IMG/VR virus record: IMGVR_UViG_3300031857_001288
Coordinates: 1 to 24,889 of that record
DNA length: 24,889 nucleotides
Reading direction: 5' to 3' (one strand)
DNA from: a virus
Shown here: piece after piece, positions 7,203-13,948 of the stretch
Numbering within the stretch: the stretch's first letter is position 1
Layout of the letters: each line of letters opens with the position of its first letter
Made by a program: the position numbers and the translations under genes
The notes under the pieces: generated by a model
Told to the model about the DNA's origin: nothing
Database searches by the model: none
What the model saw: only the letters and a program-made list of their open reading frames with translations

Positions 7203-7586
7203 ATGGCTGCAAACGAAAACACAAAGTTCCAGATTAACTATAAGTTAGCTGACGGAACTCTTATCAATCTTTATGCTGCAGATATTAAGGATCTTGAGAC
7301 AGGTCTTACTGACCTATCAATGGTCGCAGCACTTATCAAGTCAACATCATCTGAACTATCAGGTGGTAGCGCACTAGCAACAGCTAACGCTGTTATTGCA
7401 CAGCAGTTCAATGCAACACCAGTAGCTGCACCAGTAGAAGCACCAGCACAGCCTGGAGCAAAGGTATGCAAGCACGGAGTAATGGCCTATAAGACAGGTA
7501 CATCAGCCAAGGGACCTTGGCAGGGTTATATGTGCGCCTCACCAAAGGGTGCGCCAGATAAGTGCGAGACTATCTGGGTTCGTTAA
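7203..7586 (+). CDS. Zinc-ribbon protein following the nuclease, possibly DNA-binding
   Basis: 127 aa. The N-terminal half (about 1-75) mixes beta and helix (KFQINYKLADGTLINLYA, then Ala-rich helices). An Ala/Pro linker (PVAAPVEAPAQPG) leads to a C-terminal Cys motif: CKHGVM, a Gly/Lys-rich loop, GYMC and DKCETIW. This resembles C-terminal zinc ribbons attached to phage single-strand-binding or recombination proteins. A DNA-binding role beside the nuclease is inference; no family is certain. Confidence 0.75.
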   Translation: MAANENTKFQINYKLADGTLINLYAADIKDLETGLTDLSMVAALIKSTSSELSGGSALATANAVIAQQFNATPVAAPVEAPAQPGAKVCKHGVMAYKTGTSAKGPWQGYMCASPKGAPDKCETIWVR

Positions 7587-7589
7587 TGT

Positions 7590-7853
7590 ATGCGAGGACC
7601 CTGGGAGTTTGAGGATCCGAGTTGTAAAGGCATAGATACAGAGATGTACTACCCAGTAGAACAGACTACTTCGTTTCCTGAAAAGAAACTTATTATTTCT
7701 ATCTGCGGTAGTTGTGTACATCAAGCTGAGTGTGCAGACTGGGGCGTTCGACACGAACGCTTTGGTATTTGGGGCGGTTTAACTGAAACTAAAAGAAAAG
7801 AAATCCGCCGACAAAAGAATATTAGCCTTCCGTTTGGAGAGTTCTGTGCTTGA
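7590..7853 (+). CDS. WhiB-like Fe-S transcription regulator
   Basis: 87 aa with the four Wbl cysteines (Cys12, Cys39, Cys42, Cys48 in the pattern C...CxxCxxxxxC) and the G[I/V]WGG turn (GIWGGLTE, 59-66), followed by a basic helix (TKRKEIRRQK). Members bind a 4Fe-4S cluster, contact the primary sigma factor and are confined to Actinobacteria and their phages. This makes it the best host indicator in the window. In mycobacteriophage TM4 a Wbl protein represses host whiB2 and affects superinfection. A similar role here is inference. The gene overlaps the start of the next one. Confidence 0.95.
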   Translation: MRGPWEFEDPSCKGIDTEMYYPVEQTTSFPEKKLIISICGSCVHQAECADWGVRHERFGIWGGLTETKRKEIRRQKNISLPFGEFCA

Positions 7854-8721
7854 TTTACAGCGTGCGTGGGGAACTGTCCTTACCAAAGCGACACCACTTC
7901 CTGACGTATGGGATGCACTAGCTGTAAAGCAAATTAAGTTTAGACGTGGACAAGTCTGTATGGTTGCAGCTGCACCCAATGCAGGCAAGTCTATGTTTGC
8001 TTTAATCTATGCAGTCAAGGCAGCAGTACCAACACTGTTCTTCTCAGCAGATACAGATACAACAACTGTAATGATGAGAGCAGCAGCGCATACATCTGGT
8101 CATAACCAGGTGAACGTGGAGCAGAACTTATCTTCTGATTCCCACTACTACGACACACACTTTGATAAGTTAAAGCACATCAAGTGGGTCTTTGACTCCA
8201 GTCCGTCACTCGATGATATCGAGTTGGAGATTAAGGCTTATGTCGAGTTGTACGGCCTAGCCCCTGAGTTGATCATCATAGATAACCTTATGAATGTAGC
8301 TGCTGAGACAGACAACGAATGGGCGGGGCTTCGTGCAATTATGATGGAGCTACACGATATGGCTCGTAAGACTGAGGCTTGCGTACTTGTGCTACACCAC
8401 GTCTCTGAACAGTCTGAGTACGGTAGTCCTACTGAACCACCAGCACGACGTGCAGTACACGGTAAGGTCAGTCAGTTACCTGCACTGATACTTACACTTG
8501 GGTATAACCCAACCAATGCTGAGTTGAAGATTGCTGCGGTAAAGAACCGCTTCGGTCCACACGCAGCAGACGGTAAGGATTTTGCAACCTTGTTAGTTAA
8601 CTATGGTGCTTGCCAGATATCAGATAGAAACGCATACGGTGCGATGCTCGCCCGTGATGCACGCTATGGCTATACTGGTAACTACATCGTAGATGAATAT
8701 GGAAATGAGATAGAACAATGA
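7846..8721 (+). CDS. RecA-fold replicative helicase-type ATPase
   Basis: 291 aa from GTG at 7846, chosen because GGAGAG stands five bases upstream and the overlap with whiB is then only 8 bases. A TTG at 7834 is the alternative. Walker A is APNAGKS (43-49) and Walker B LIIIDNL (142-148). After these come a sensor-like VLVLHHVSE and a region like the DnaB/KaiC family DNA-binding loop area (ARRAVHGKVSQLPALILTL). The N-terminal DnaB domain is absent, as is usual in phage DnaB-like or AAA_25 proteins. It probably unwinds DNA or loads with the split primase encoded downstream. Confidence 0.85.
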   Translation: MLDLQRAWGTVLTKATPLPDVWDALAVKQIKFRRGQVCMVAAAPNAGKSMFALIYAVKAAVPTLFFSADTDTTTVMMRAAAHTSGHNQVNVEQNLSSDSHYYDTHFDKLKHIKWVFDSSPSLDDIELEIKAYVELYGLAPELIIIDNLMNVAAETDNEWAGLRAIMMELHDMARKTEACVLVLHHVSEQSEYGSPTEPPARRAVHGKVSQLPALILTLGYNPTNAELKIAAVKNRFGPHAADGKDFATLLVNYGACQISDRNAYGAMLARDARYGYTGNYIVDEYGNEIEQ

Positions 8722-8885
8722 GTGATTTAGATAGAGAAGTAGCTATCCTTAAGGTTGATCTTGCTAACTTCTTCAACGCTTTGATTCAGTCAGGTGTTGT
8801 AGAGATAGTCAAAGATGAAGAAGGCCAGATGGTTTACAAGACTAACAAGGTAGTGCTCGTTGATGAGCAGCCCGAAGTACAATAA
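8718..8885 (+). CDS. Small acidic protein, unknown
   Basis: 55 aa starting in an ATGA overlap with the ATPase gene. The protein has an amphipathic helix (LDREVAILKVDLANFFNALIQSG) followed by a beta-like EIVKDEEGQMVYK segment, which looks like a small folded domain. It overlaps the resolvase gene by 23 bases. Placement suggests a helicase or resolvase accessory protein, but nothing specific is recognised. Confidence 0.65.
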   Translation: MSDLDREVAILKVDLANFFNALIQSGVVEIVKDEEGQMVYKTNKVVLVDEQPEVQ

Positions 8886-9219
8886 GGCTAAGGGTGCAGC
8901 CTTCGAGATTGATGTAATGAAATGGTTTCGTGGTCTTGGTGTACTAGCTGAACGCTTGCGCTTGGCTGGTAAAGACGACGAAGGGGATCTGGTTGTAGTT
9001 GTCACGGGACAGACCTACATACTAGAACTCAAGAACACGGCGAGACTAGACTTGCCTCAGTTCTGGAGAGAAGCAGAAGTTGAGGCGCTTAACTACGCTA
9101 AGGCTCGTGGTATCGGAGAAGTGCCACTGCATTATGTTGTAGTTAAGCGTCGCAACGCTGGCATAGAGAAGGCTTGGGTGGTCCAAGACTTACAGCAATG
9201 GTTAAAGGAGAAAGAATAA
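8863..9219 (+). CDS. Holliday-junction-resolvase-like PD-(D/E)XK nuclease
   Basis: 118 aa from ATG 8863; a TTG lies one codon upstream. The core is a restriction-like fold of archaeal Hjc or phage resolvase type: Glu15 in the first helix (GAAFEIDVMKWF), GD at 41-42 (DDEGDLVVV) and LELKN (Glu55, Lys57). The C-terminal half alternates helix and strand (YVVVKRR then the WLKEKE tail). Role: cutting branched DNA made during phage recombination or before packaging. The 3' end overlaps the next ATG by TAATG. Confidence 0.85.
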   Translation: MSSPKYNKAKGAAFEIDVMKWFRGLGVLAERLRLAGKDDEGDLVVVVTGQTYILELKNTARLDLPQFWREAEVEALNYAKARGIGEVPLHYVVVKRRNAGIEKAWVVQDLQQWLKEKE

Positions 9220-9335
9220 TGGCAGTACCAGAAGGTATCATCACAACATCAGACATCTTAGTACCTGAAGAAACAGTTGTTGAAGAGACTGTTACAGAAG
9301 AAGTAACAGCAGACGAAGAGCTAGACCAAGCGTGA
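9219..9335 (+). CDS. 38-aa acidic peptide
   Basis: ATG overlaps the resolvase stop. Almost every third residue is Glu or Thr (EETVVEETVTEEVTADEE) and net charge is strongly negative. It could be a DNA-mimic-like or binding peptide, or simply unstructured. Coupling on both sides (TAATG upstream, GTGA downstream) supports translation. Confidence 0.5.
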   Translation: MAVPEGIITTSDILVPEETVVEETVTEEVTADEELDQA

Positions 9336-9505
9336 TTTGCCAGCCTTGTGCAGATGCAGGTGAATACAATCGTTTGAACCAAATTAAACTTAGCGAAGCA
9401 CATCACGAACAATGCGAGGGGTGCGTATGCCAGCACAAGACTGGTCCAGGTTGGGTTCTAAGAAAAGGTTCAAAGGCTCCGTTGATGCAAACTCAATCCC
9501 CATAG
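9332..9505 (+). CDS. Small Cys/His zinc-finger protein
   Basis: 57 aa from GTG in the GTGA overlap with the acidic peptide. Two Cys clusters (ICQPC at the N-terminus and CEGCVCQHK in the middle), with a His-His between them, form a likely zinc site, followed by GPGWV. The last 26 codons overlap the primase zinc-finger gene in another frame. The pattern recalls small actinophage zinc proteins. The function is unknown. Confidence 0.6.
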   Translation: MICQPCADAGEYNRLNQIKLSEAHHEQCEGCVCQHKTGPGWVLRKGSKAPLMQTQSP

Positions 9506-9804
9506 CACCGATCATTCGGTACTTTGGTGGTGAGGTAAGAGAAGGTAAAGACGCTTCAGTGCGCTGTCTGATGCACAATGACAGCAGGCGCTCTGCTTCT
9601 ATGAATACCTATGACAACCTGTACTTCTGCTTTACCTGTGGTAAGGGTGGGAACGCAGCTAATATTGTGTGCATACTAGAGAACTTGGAGTTTAACGATG
9701 GCCTCAAACGCGCAGTCGAAATTGCTACTGGAAGCGGCGCAGAGATACGCCCAACAAATAAGTCCAGAGGCAATCGTGGCGCTAGAAGAACGTGGGATAT
9801 CTGA
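9427..9804 (+). CDS. DNA primase zinc-finger subunit (CHC2 type), split
   Basis: 125 aa from ATG 9427; ATG 9412 would add five residues. It matches the N-terminal part of DnaG-type primases: SIPIAPIIRYFGGEV, then the zinc site CLMHNDS and YFCFTCGKGGNAANIV (Cys-x2-His and Cys-x2-Cys), then the helix LKRAVEIATG. The normal protein would continue into a catalytic Toprim domain. Here that domain lies in the next gene, which overlaps by 107 bases in the +1 frame. The two products probably work together to make primers. Confidence 0.87.
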   Translation: MPAQDWSRLGSKKRFKGSVDANSIPIAPIIRYFGGEVREGKDASVRCLMHNDSRRSASMNTYDNLYFCFTCGKGGNAANIVCILENLEFNDGLKRAVEIATGSGAEIRPTNKSRGNRGARRTWDI

Positions 9805-10348
9805 AGAGGTAGCTGCGCTTTATTCTTTGGGGACCATCGTTGAACCAATGAACGGTCACGAGCTCTACGATGGGTGGATATCTATTCCATACATCACTGC
9901 CCTTGGTCACTGCGTTGGCTTTAAGTTCCGTAGATTAGATGATGGTAAGCCCAAGTACGGTAGCCCTACAGGACAGAAGGCTCATCTCTATAACGTAGTT
10001 GATACTACGATCTTAAGTAAGCACATCATTGTATGTGAAGGTGAGTTAGATACAGTCATAGTCTCCGGTGTCCTTGGTATACCAGCAGTAGGTATCCCTG
10101 GAGTGCAAGCGTGGAAGCCACACTTTGCTAAGTTGTTATCAGGTTATGACTCTGTTTATATTGTAGGTGACAATGATGTAAAGGAAGATGGCTCCAATCC
10201 TGGAGCTGACTTCTCTAAGCGCGTGTCACAGGAAGTATTAAACGGGACGATAGTACACTTACCACCCAATATGGACATCAATGACTACTACTTAGCCTAT
10301 GGAGCAGAAGCTACAAAGACTTTGTTAGTGGGTGAAGGAAATGGATAA
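9698..10348 (+). CDS. Primase catalytic subunit (Toprim), split
   Basis: 216 aa. It begins with helices and an RGISEEVAALYSLGT segment as seen before Toprim in phage primases. YITALGHCVGFKFRRLDDGKPKY is the N-terminal catalytic subdomain and VCEGELDTVI carries the Toprim Glu. YIVGDND supplies the DxD metal site, and DINDYYLAYG is near the end. ATG 9698 is the longest start; TTG 9722 or GTG 9776 would shorten the overlap with the zinc-finger gene. It is 107 bases overlapped with that gene, so the two halves may be separate subunits or joined by frameshifting. Confidence 0.88.
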   Translation: MASNAQSKLLLEAAQRYAQQISPEAIVALEERGISEEVAALYSLGTIVEPMNGHELYDGWISIPYITALGHCVGFKFRRLDDGKPKYGSPTGQKAHLYNVVDTTILSKHIIVCEGELDTVIVSGVLGIPAVGIPGVQAWKPHFAKLLSGYDSVYIVGDNDVKEDGSNPGADFSKRVSQEVLNGTIVHLPPNMDINDYYLAYGAEATKTLLVGEGNG

Positions 10349-10457
10349 GAGTGAATGGGCACAGATGGTACAGATTTTGCATACTATGGGCTTTCACATC
10401 TTGGAAATCAACTACGAGAAGGAGACACTTCTAATATGTCCAACAGCAACCCGTTAG
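10341..10457 (+). CDS. 38-aa ORF, unknown
   Basis: It starts inside the last codons of the Toprim gene and ends inside the next gene. The predicted helix-strand peptide (EWAQMVQILHTMGFHILEINYEKETLLICP) looks folded rather than random. The ribosome site is weak. It fills a gap that would otherwise have no gene. Confidence 0.45.
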   Translation: MDKSEWAQMVQILHTMGFHILEINYEKETLLICPTATR

Positions 10458-10744
10458 TAGATCATCTAGCGGTAGTTGGATACCGTGCAGGTGGTGTGTC
10501 CACCGAGGACTTAACATCTTTCATTGAATCATTTGCTTCACTGCGTGCTAACAGAGTCAAGGGCGTAGGCCACGACCAGTACGCTATAGCACAGGGGCAG
10601 AAGTTCGAGTCCTTTACTACCTCAGATACCATCAGAGAATTGATTGAAGAGCTAGCAGATGCTAGTAATTACATAGACTTCCTCGCTATCAAGCTGCTGA
10701 ACATACAGCACACTATAGATTTGGTGCTACCTGACTGTGACTGA
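10436..10744 (+). CDS. Small helical protein, possible MazG-like fold
   Basis: 102 aa from ATG 10436, with AAGGAG eleven bases upstream. The frame is open further upstream to ATG 10355, but that would overlap the 38-aa ORF completely. Its C-terminal helix RELIEELADASNYIDFLAIKL carries a Glu-x3-Glu-Glu-x2-Asp pattern like one metal-binding helix of all-alpha NTP pyrophosphatases. The second pattern of that family is not evident. Middle words include GYRAGGVSTEDL and HDQYAIAQGQKFESF. Treat the enzymatic idea as weak. Confidence 0.7.
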   Translation: MSNSNPLVDHLAVVGYRAGGVSTEDLTSFIESFASLRANRVKGVGHDQYAIAQGQKFESFTTSDTIRELIEELADASNYIDFLAIKLLNIQHTIDLVLPDCD

Positions 10745-11369
10745 ACTGCACAAGAACATCTATGACATCGTATACACCGTAGCGCAGACCACTTACCGCA
10801 GGTTTGGTAACTTTGTAGAGCGTGATGATATCAAGCAGGAGTGTGTCAAGTGGGCGCTTACTCGCGTTGATTATATCAACGAGCAGTTATCAGAGCCGGA
10901 AACTAAGAAGCGCCAGCATAACGAGCACCGTGTAGCGTGGCAGATGCTGCGTGTAGCAGAGCGATACGCACGCAAGGAGAAGGCAGTCAAGTCTGGCTAT
11001 CACATCACAGATGAGGCCTACTACGAGGGAGCTACGCTCACTCAGCTGTTGCCCTTCGTCATTGCATCAGTACTCGACGGTACTGTACTAGAGCAGGCAC
11101 AAGAGATGATCCGTGACGGTCAACCTAAAGGCTCATCATCTCCAGCAGAGGGTGGCAACCTGCTTGCAGTACTCATTGATATCAAGAAGGCTTACCTTGA
11201 GTTAGATGTTAACTCACAGCAGGTACTTACCCTGCGCTATCACGAGAACTTTACCTTAGCTCAGATAGGTGGCGTACTTGGTTGTGCTACCAGTACAGCA
11301 GAGCGCAGGTGCTTAGGTGCAGTGCGTAAGCTACAAGATGAACTCGGTGGGATAAGTCCATACCGGTGA
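10737..11369 (+). CDS. Sigma-70-like/helix-turn-helix transcription factor
   Basis: 210 aa from GTG 10737, overlapping the previous gene by 8 bases. Near the N-terminus ERDDIKQECVKWAL resembles the sigma region 2 helix (DDIxQE). The C-terminus has a clear region-4-type helix-turn-helix: LTLRYHENFTLAQIGGVLGCATSTAERRCLGAVRKLQ. The long middle is not typical of sigma-70 and has a Ser/Gly-rich linker. It could direct phage promoters, for example those ahead of terminase, or act as an accessory regulator. Confidence in the HTH is high, in true sigma activity moderate. Confidence 0.8.
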   Translation: MTELHKNIYDIVYTVAQTTYRRFGNFVERDDIKQECVKWALTRVDYINEQLSEPETKKRQHNEHRVAWQMLRVAERYARKEKAVKSGYHITDEAYYEGATLTQLLPFVIASVLDGTVLEQAQEMIRDGQPKGSSSPAEGGNLLAVLIDIKKAYLELDVNSQQVLTLRYHENFTLAQIGGVLGCATSTAERRCLGAVRKLQDELGGISPYR

Positions 11370-11749
11370 ACGAGATAATTCTGTATGACTTTCTTAAACT
11401 TAATCTTTACCCAGACTTACAGCGTGCGCCTGGAATCTATGATGCCTTCGACTGCACCAGTGCCAAGGCCGGTCACTTCATTGAACTGAAGTGTCGCCAA
11501 ACCCATTATTCTACGCTACTTATAGAGCAGATGAAGTACCGCAAGCTCATCGAGCAGGCGTATCACCGTGACCTACTGCCCTTCTATATCAACAGCACAC
11601 CGCTTGGCATCTACTCCTTTGATCTTACAGAAATAGATGAACCTGAATGGTTTGTCCACCCTATGCCAGCAACAACAGAGTTTGAGAACAACAACAAGGT
11701 AGAGAAGGTAGTTGGATACCTAGACGTAGAGGAAGCGGTGAAGCTATGA
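11366..11749 (+). CDS. Putative PD-(D/E)XK-fold nuclease-like protein
   Basis: 127 aa from GTG in an ATGA-type overlap with the sigma-like gene. YDAFDCTSAKAGHFIELKCRQ gives the Asp and Glu-x-Lys of a restriction-like fold, followed by a helix with Gln (YSTLLIEQMKYRKLI). The FDLTEI and WFVHPMPATTEF segments resemble strands. Small nucleases of this kind are common in actinophage replication operons. Catalytic activity is inferred from one motif. Confidence 0.7.
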   Translation: MNEIILYDFLKLNLYPDLQRAPGIYDAFDCTSAKAGHFIELKCRQTHYSTLLIEQMKYRKLIEQAYHRDLLPFYINSTPLGIYSFDLTEIDEPEWFVHPMPATTEFENNNKVEKVVGYLDVEEAVKL

Positions 11750-11925
11750 CATACGATTACGAGTGTCCAGGGTGCGGTGAGATACGCACTGTTGAGCGAA
11801 AGATGATTGACCCAGAAGCTACATACATATGTACCAGTTGCAACCGCGTACTTGAACGCAAGTGGTCCTCTCCTTCTATTACCTTTAAGGGTAGTGGTTT
11901 TTATAGCACAGATAACAAGCACTAA
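11746..11925 (+). CDS. FmdB-type zinc-ribbon protein
   Basis: 59 aa, ATGA-coupled to the previous gene. It begins MTYDYECPGCGE and has a second pair CTSCN, the two CxxC knuckles of the FmdB/CxxC_CxxC_SSSS family. It ends in SSPSITFKGSGFYSTDNK, also typical of the family (FxGSGFYxTD). These proteins are putative regulators or adaptor zinc ribbons. It is the last gene of the + strand replication operon. Confidence 0.9.
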   Translation: MTYDYECPGCGEIRTVERKMIDPEATYICTSCNRVLERKWSSPSITFKGSGFYSTDNKH

Positions 11926-11958
11926 CCCCCACCGGAAAGAGGTAACGGTGAGGGTTAG
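11922..11958. terminator. Hairpin between convergent operons
   Basis: CTAACCC and GGGTTAG (7 bp), then a C-A mismatch, then CACCG and CGGTG (5 bp), closing an 11-base loop. It overlaps the FmdB stop and lies 31 bases before the end of the opposing methyltransferase gene. It is nearly symmetrical, so it could end or stabilise transcripts from both sides. No T-run follows, so it is not a classical intrinsic terminator. Confidence 0.65.
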
Positions 11959-11989
11959 TTGGGCTGCTCAGAGTAGGTAAGCTATGCTC

Positions 11990-12616
11990 CTATACTATAT
12001 CACAGATGTTTCCGATTACCCACTCTACGACAGGCACAGCAACGGCATTTCCCATCTGCTTATATCTACTACTATCTGATTGTCCAGCTGTCCAATCGTC
12101 AGGGAATCCCTGCAATCTTTCACATTCTACCGGCGTCAAGCGGCGCACAGTTCCCTTGTTCAACAAGGTCTGATCATTAGATGTTGCTATCGTCAATGAC
12201 TTATCCTCACTAATCAAAGGGCCTTTGCCCCCACCTGGTTTACCTTCTCGCATACGCATAAGCGTTGCCACACCGTGACCACTTACTGAATCTAATGTAT
12301 ACATAGGATCTCCGTCCTCTCCATATCCTTTGCCCTGTGGCCCAGCTGTGTCGCTTCTTCCGATAATAGTTCCTTGTATGGGAATTGTTGCAACCATAGA
12401 TACATTGTTTCCACCTGTACCCATACGTGATGTAAGAGTGTTCATCGTATCTCCCTGTATCCTAGCTCCATCGTGGTAGTGGGGGTGAAAGACAATGATA
12501 GTAGTACGCACATCTCCATTATCAAATGCGTTCATAGTAGGCATCACTCCCCCTTCAATCCACGTTTCATAGTCTTCATCATTCTGCGCCCGCCTACTCT
12601 TCGTGAACCACAACAT
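11990..12616 (-). CDS. C5-cytosine methyltransferase, C-terminal part (TRD, motifs IX-X)
   Basis: 208 aa. The end has motif IX (RRLTPVECERLQGFPDDW) and motif X (MGNAVAVPVVEW). The earlier part holds the target-recognition region with words common in phage Dcm proteins (TIIGRSDTAGPQGKGYG, MREGKPGGGKGP). The first residues (SRRAQNDEDYETW) continue the alignment expected after the end of the upstream ORF rather than starting a fresh domain. It overlaps that ORF by 23 bases in a different frame. It is therefore either half of a frameshifted gene or the beta subunit of a two-chain enzyme such as M.AquI. Confidence 0.88.
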   Translation of the reverse strand: MLWFTKSRRAQNDEDYETWIEGGVMPTMNAFDNGDVRTTIIVFHPHYHDGARIQGDTMNTLTSRMGTGGNNVSMVATIPIQGTIIGRSDTAGPQGKGYGEDGDPMYTLDSVSGHGVATLMRMREGKPGGGKGPLISEDKSLTIATSNDQTLLNKGTVRRLTPVECERLQGFPDDWTAGQSDSSRYKQMGNAVAVPVVEWVIGNICDIV

Positions 12617-13319
12617 TGTCTTCAGGCCTTTTGTATGTAGTAGCTGTGAGGGTTGTTACTCCTGGGCTGTACTTAGCGAACCCTGTTTGACCAAAGCTTC
12701 TTGCAGTGCTTCCGGCAAGGTCTTGCCTCTGCGGTTGGCTCGTCTCAAGATCCCGTCGCACGCCTTGCTGCTTAAATAGTATTTCTCCGGCGCTTCCGCT
12801 TGAAGCACGTCGGCAAGCGATGAAGACACGCTTGCGCCGTTGGGGTACTCCGAAGTACTGAGCATCAAGCACGCGCCAGGCGACACTATACCCGAGGTCT
12901 GCCATCGTCCCGAGTACGACAGCAAAGTCTGCTCCGTTGTTAGAGGAAAGCAAACCAGGTACATTTTCGAGGATTGCGTACTCGCTTTGCGTTTCTTCCA
13001 CAATTCTTGCAATCTCCCAGAATAACCCGCTTCGTTCGCCAGCAAGACCAGCTCTTTTGCCAGCGACGCTAAGGTCTTGGCAGGGAAATCCTCCTGTAAT
13101 AATTCCTTTGCTTGGTTCAAATCCTGCTCCAATTAAATCACTCCCCTTTACTGTAGTTACATCATCAAAGATCTTGCTATTAGGAAACCGGTGTGCCAGT
13201 ACCTCTTGGCACTTCTTATCTATCTCAACTGAAGCTACAACATCTACACCGTTGCGCTCCATCGCTAGGTCAAAGCCACCTACACCAGCGAATAGTGATA
13301 CTCCTGTTAGGTTACTCAT
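12594..13319 (-). CDS. C5-cytosine methyltransferase, N-terminal catalytic part
   Basis: 241 aa from ATG 13319, fixed by the ATGA overlap with the upstream gene. It carries motif I (FAGVGGFD, 10-17), motif IV with catalytic Cys80 (GGFPCQDLS), motif VI (ENV, 118-120) and motif VIII (QRRKRVF, 160-166). It lacks motifs IX-X, which are in the next ORF. The enzyme would methylate cytosine at C5 to protect phage DNA from host restriction or mark it. No restriction partner is nearby. It is probably non-functional alone. Confidence 0.9.
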   Translation of the reverse strand: MSNLTGVSLFAGVGGFDLAMERNGVDVVASVEIDKKCQEVLAHRFPNSKIFDDVTTVKGSDLIGAGFEPSKGIITGGFPCQDLSVAGKRAGLAGERSGLFWEIARIVEETQSEYAILENVPGLLSSNNGADFAVVLGTMADLGYSVAWRVLDAQYFGVPQRRKRVFIACRRASSGSAGEILFKQQGVRRDLETSQPQRQDLAGSTARSFGQTGFAKYSPGVTTLTATTYKRPEDNVVVHEE

Positions 13320-13735
13320 CAGTACCAGCCTTTGGCGTGATGCCGCAAAGCGCGGCACGCACTCCCTCGATAGCGGTGTTCAAGGTATCGTAGACCGTGA
13401 AGGATTTGAAGTTCAGGGTCTCCACTACGCTCTCTAAGGAGTTGAGCAATTCCATAAGCCGAACTTCCTCGCTGGTTCTTTGCGAGGTGGTCAAACCTGC
13501 TCTCACGGGTCCATAGGGTGACAAGGCACGCTCTCTCTCTTGGCGAATATCCGAGAGCTTTACTAAATTTGATAGCGGTTTGTCGGTTCTCACGCTTCTC
13601 CCCCATTGTCGCCTTCGTTCTCTCCTTCATTACCGGCTTTGTTTGTAGGTGCAGAGCTGGAATCGGATCGTGTATCCACGAGGCTAGCAGCAGTAGTGCC
13701 GTTAATATCAAGCCACTTCTTACCCATTTGTTCAT
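13319..13735 (-). CDS. Membrane-anchored transglycosylase/lysozyme-like protein
   Basis: 138 aa from ATG 13735, with AAGGAG ten bases upstream. Residues 2-20 form a signal-anchor (KWVRSGLILTALLLLASW). The C-terminal 80 residues match the actinobacterial SLT-like domain: CLVTLWTRESRFDHLAKN with Glu78 as likely catalytic acid, SSAYGIAQ, DPELQILHGLRYLEHRY, and HAKGWY at the end. It probably cuts peptidoglycan glycan strands from outside the membrane. The first 146 bases overlap the upstream gene in another frame. Start at 13606 would remove the overlap and the anchor. It is translationally coupled to the methyltransferase. Confidence 0.85.
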   Translation of the reverse strand: MNKWVRSGLILTALLLLASWIHDPIPALHLQTKPVMKERTKATMGEKRENRQTAIKFSKALGYSPRERACLVTLWTRESRFDHLAKNQRGSSAYGIAQLLRERSGDPELQILHGLRYLEHRYRGSACRALRHHAKGWY

Positions 13736-13880
13736 CAAAGGCTTTCTCCTTCTCTAACAATTCTTTGTATTGTTCAAAGTGGGCGGTAGCCAACTTAGTT
13801 AGGGCGCGATCTCTCGCTCGTCTGTAGTTTCTGTAACTGACAGCCTGACTTGCGGCAGACTTGATTCTCTTTTCGTTCAT
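13590..13880 (-). CDS. Basic coiled-coil protein with acidic tail, unknown
   Basis: 96 aa with a purine-rich ribosome site (AGAGGAAGAGA) before the ATG. Residues 1-50 are Arg/Lys/Ala-rich helix (YRNYRRARDRALTKLA, then a Glu/Lys helix). GKKWLDING ends the conserved-looking part. The last 20 residues are Gly/Glu/Asn (GNEGENEGDNGGEA) and overlap the SLT-like gene. A nucleic-acid-binding role for the basic half is only a guess. Confidence 0.7.
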   Translation of the reverse strand: MNEKRIKSAASQAVSYRNYRRARDRALTKLATAHFEQYKELLEKEKAFDEQMGKKWLDINGTTAASLVDTRSDSSSAPTNKAGNEGENEGDNGGEA

Positions 13881-13948
13881 TCTCTTCCTCTCTTAATCAT
13901 AAGGTAGCCTACCAGTAGGACAGCTCCCATTACCAGCCAGTAGCTCAT
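13877..13948 (-). CDS. 23-aa membrane peptide
   Basis: ATGA overlaps at both ends (upstream stop 13945-13947, downstream start 13880). The peptide is a single hydrophobic helix with a basic end: WLVMGAVLLVGYLMIKRGRE. Coupling makes translation plausible. The function is unknown. Confidence 0.55.
   Translation of the reverse strand: MSYWLVMGAVLLVGYLMIKRGRE

Noticed and set aside
12937-13437. 166-aa + strand ORF
   Set aside because: Antisense to the methyltransferase catalytic part, whose motifs are unmistakable; no domain and no ribosome site.
13590-13640. Pup-like tail (GGEA) near a phage carrying a proteasome-like protease
   Set aside because: Pup ends exactly in GG followed by Gln or Glu. 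Here an extra Ala follows, and the rest of the protein is basic coiled coil unlike Pup.
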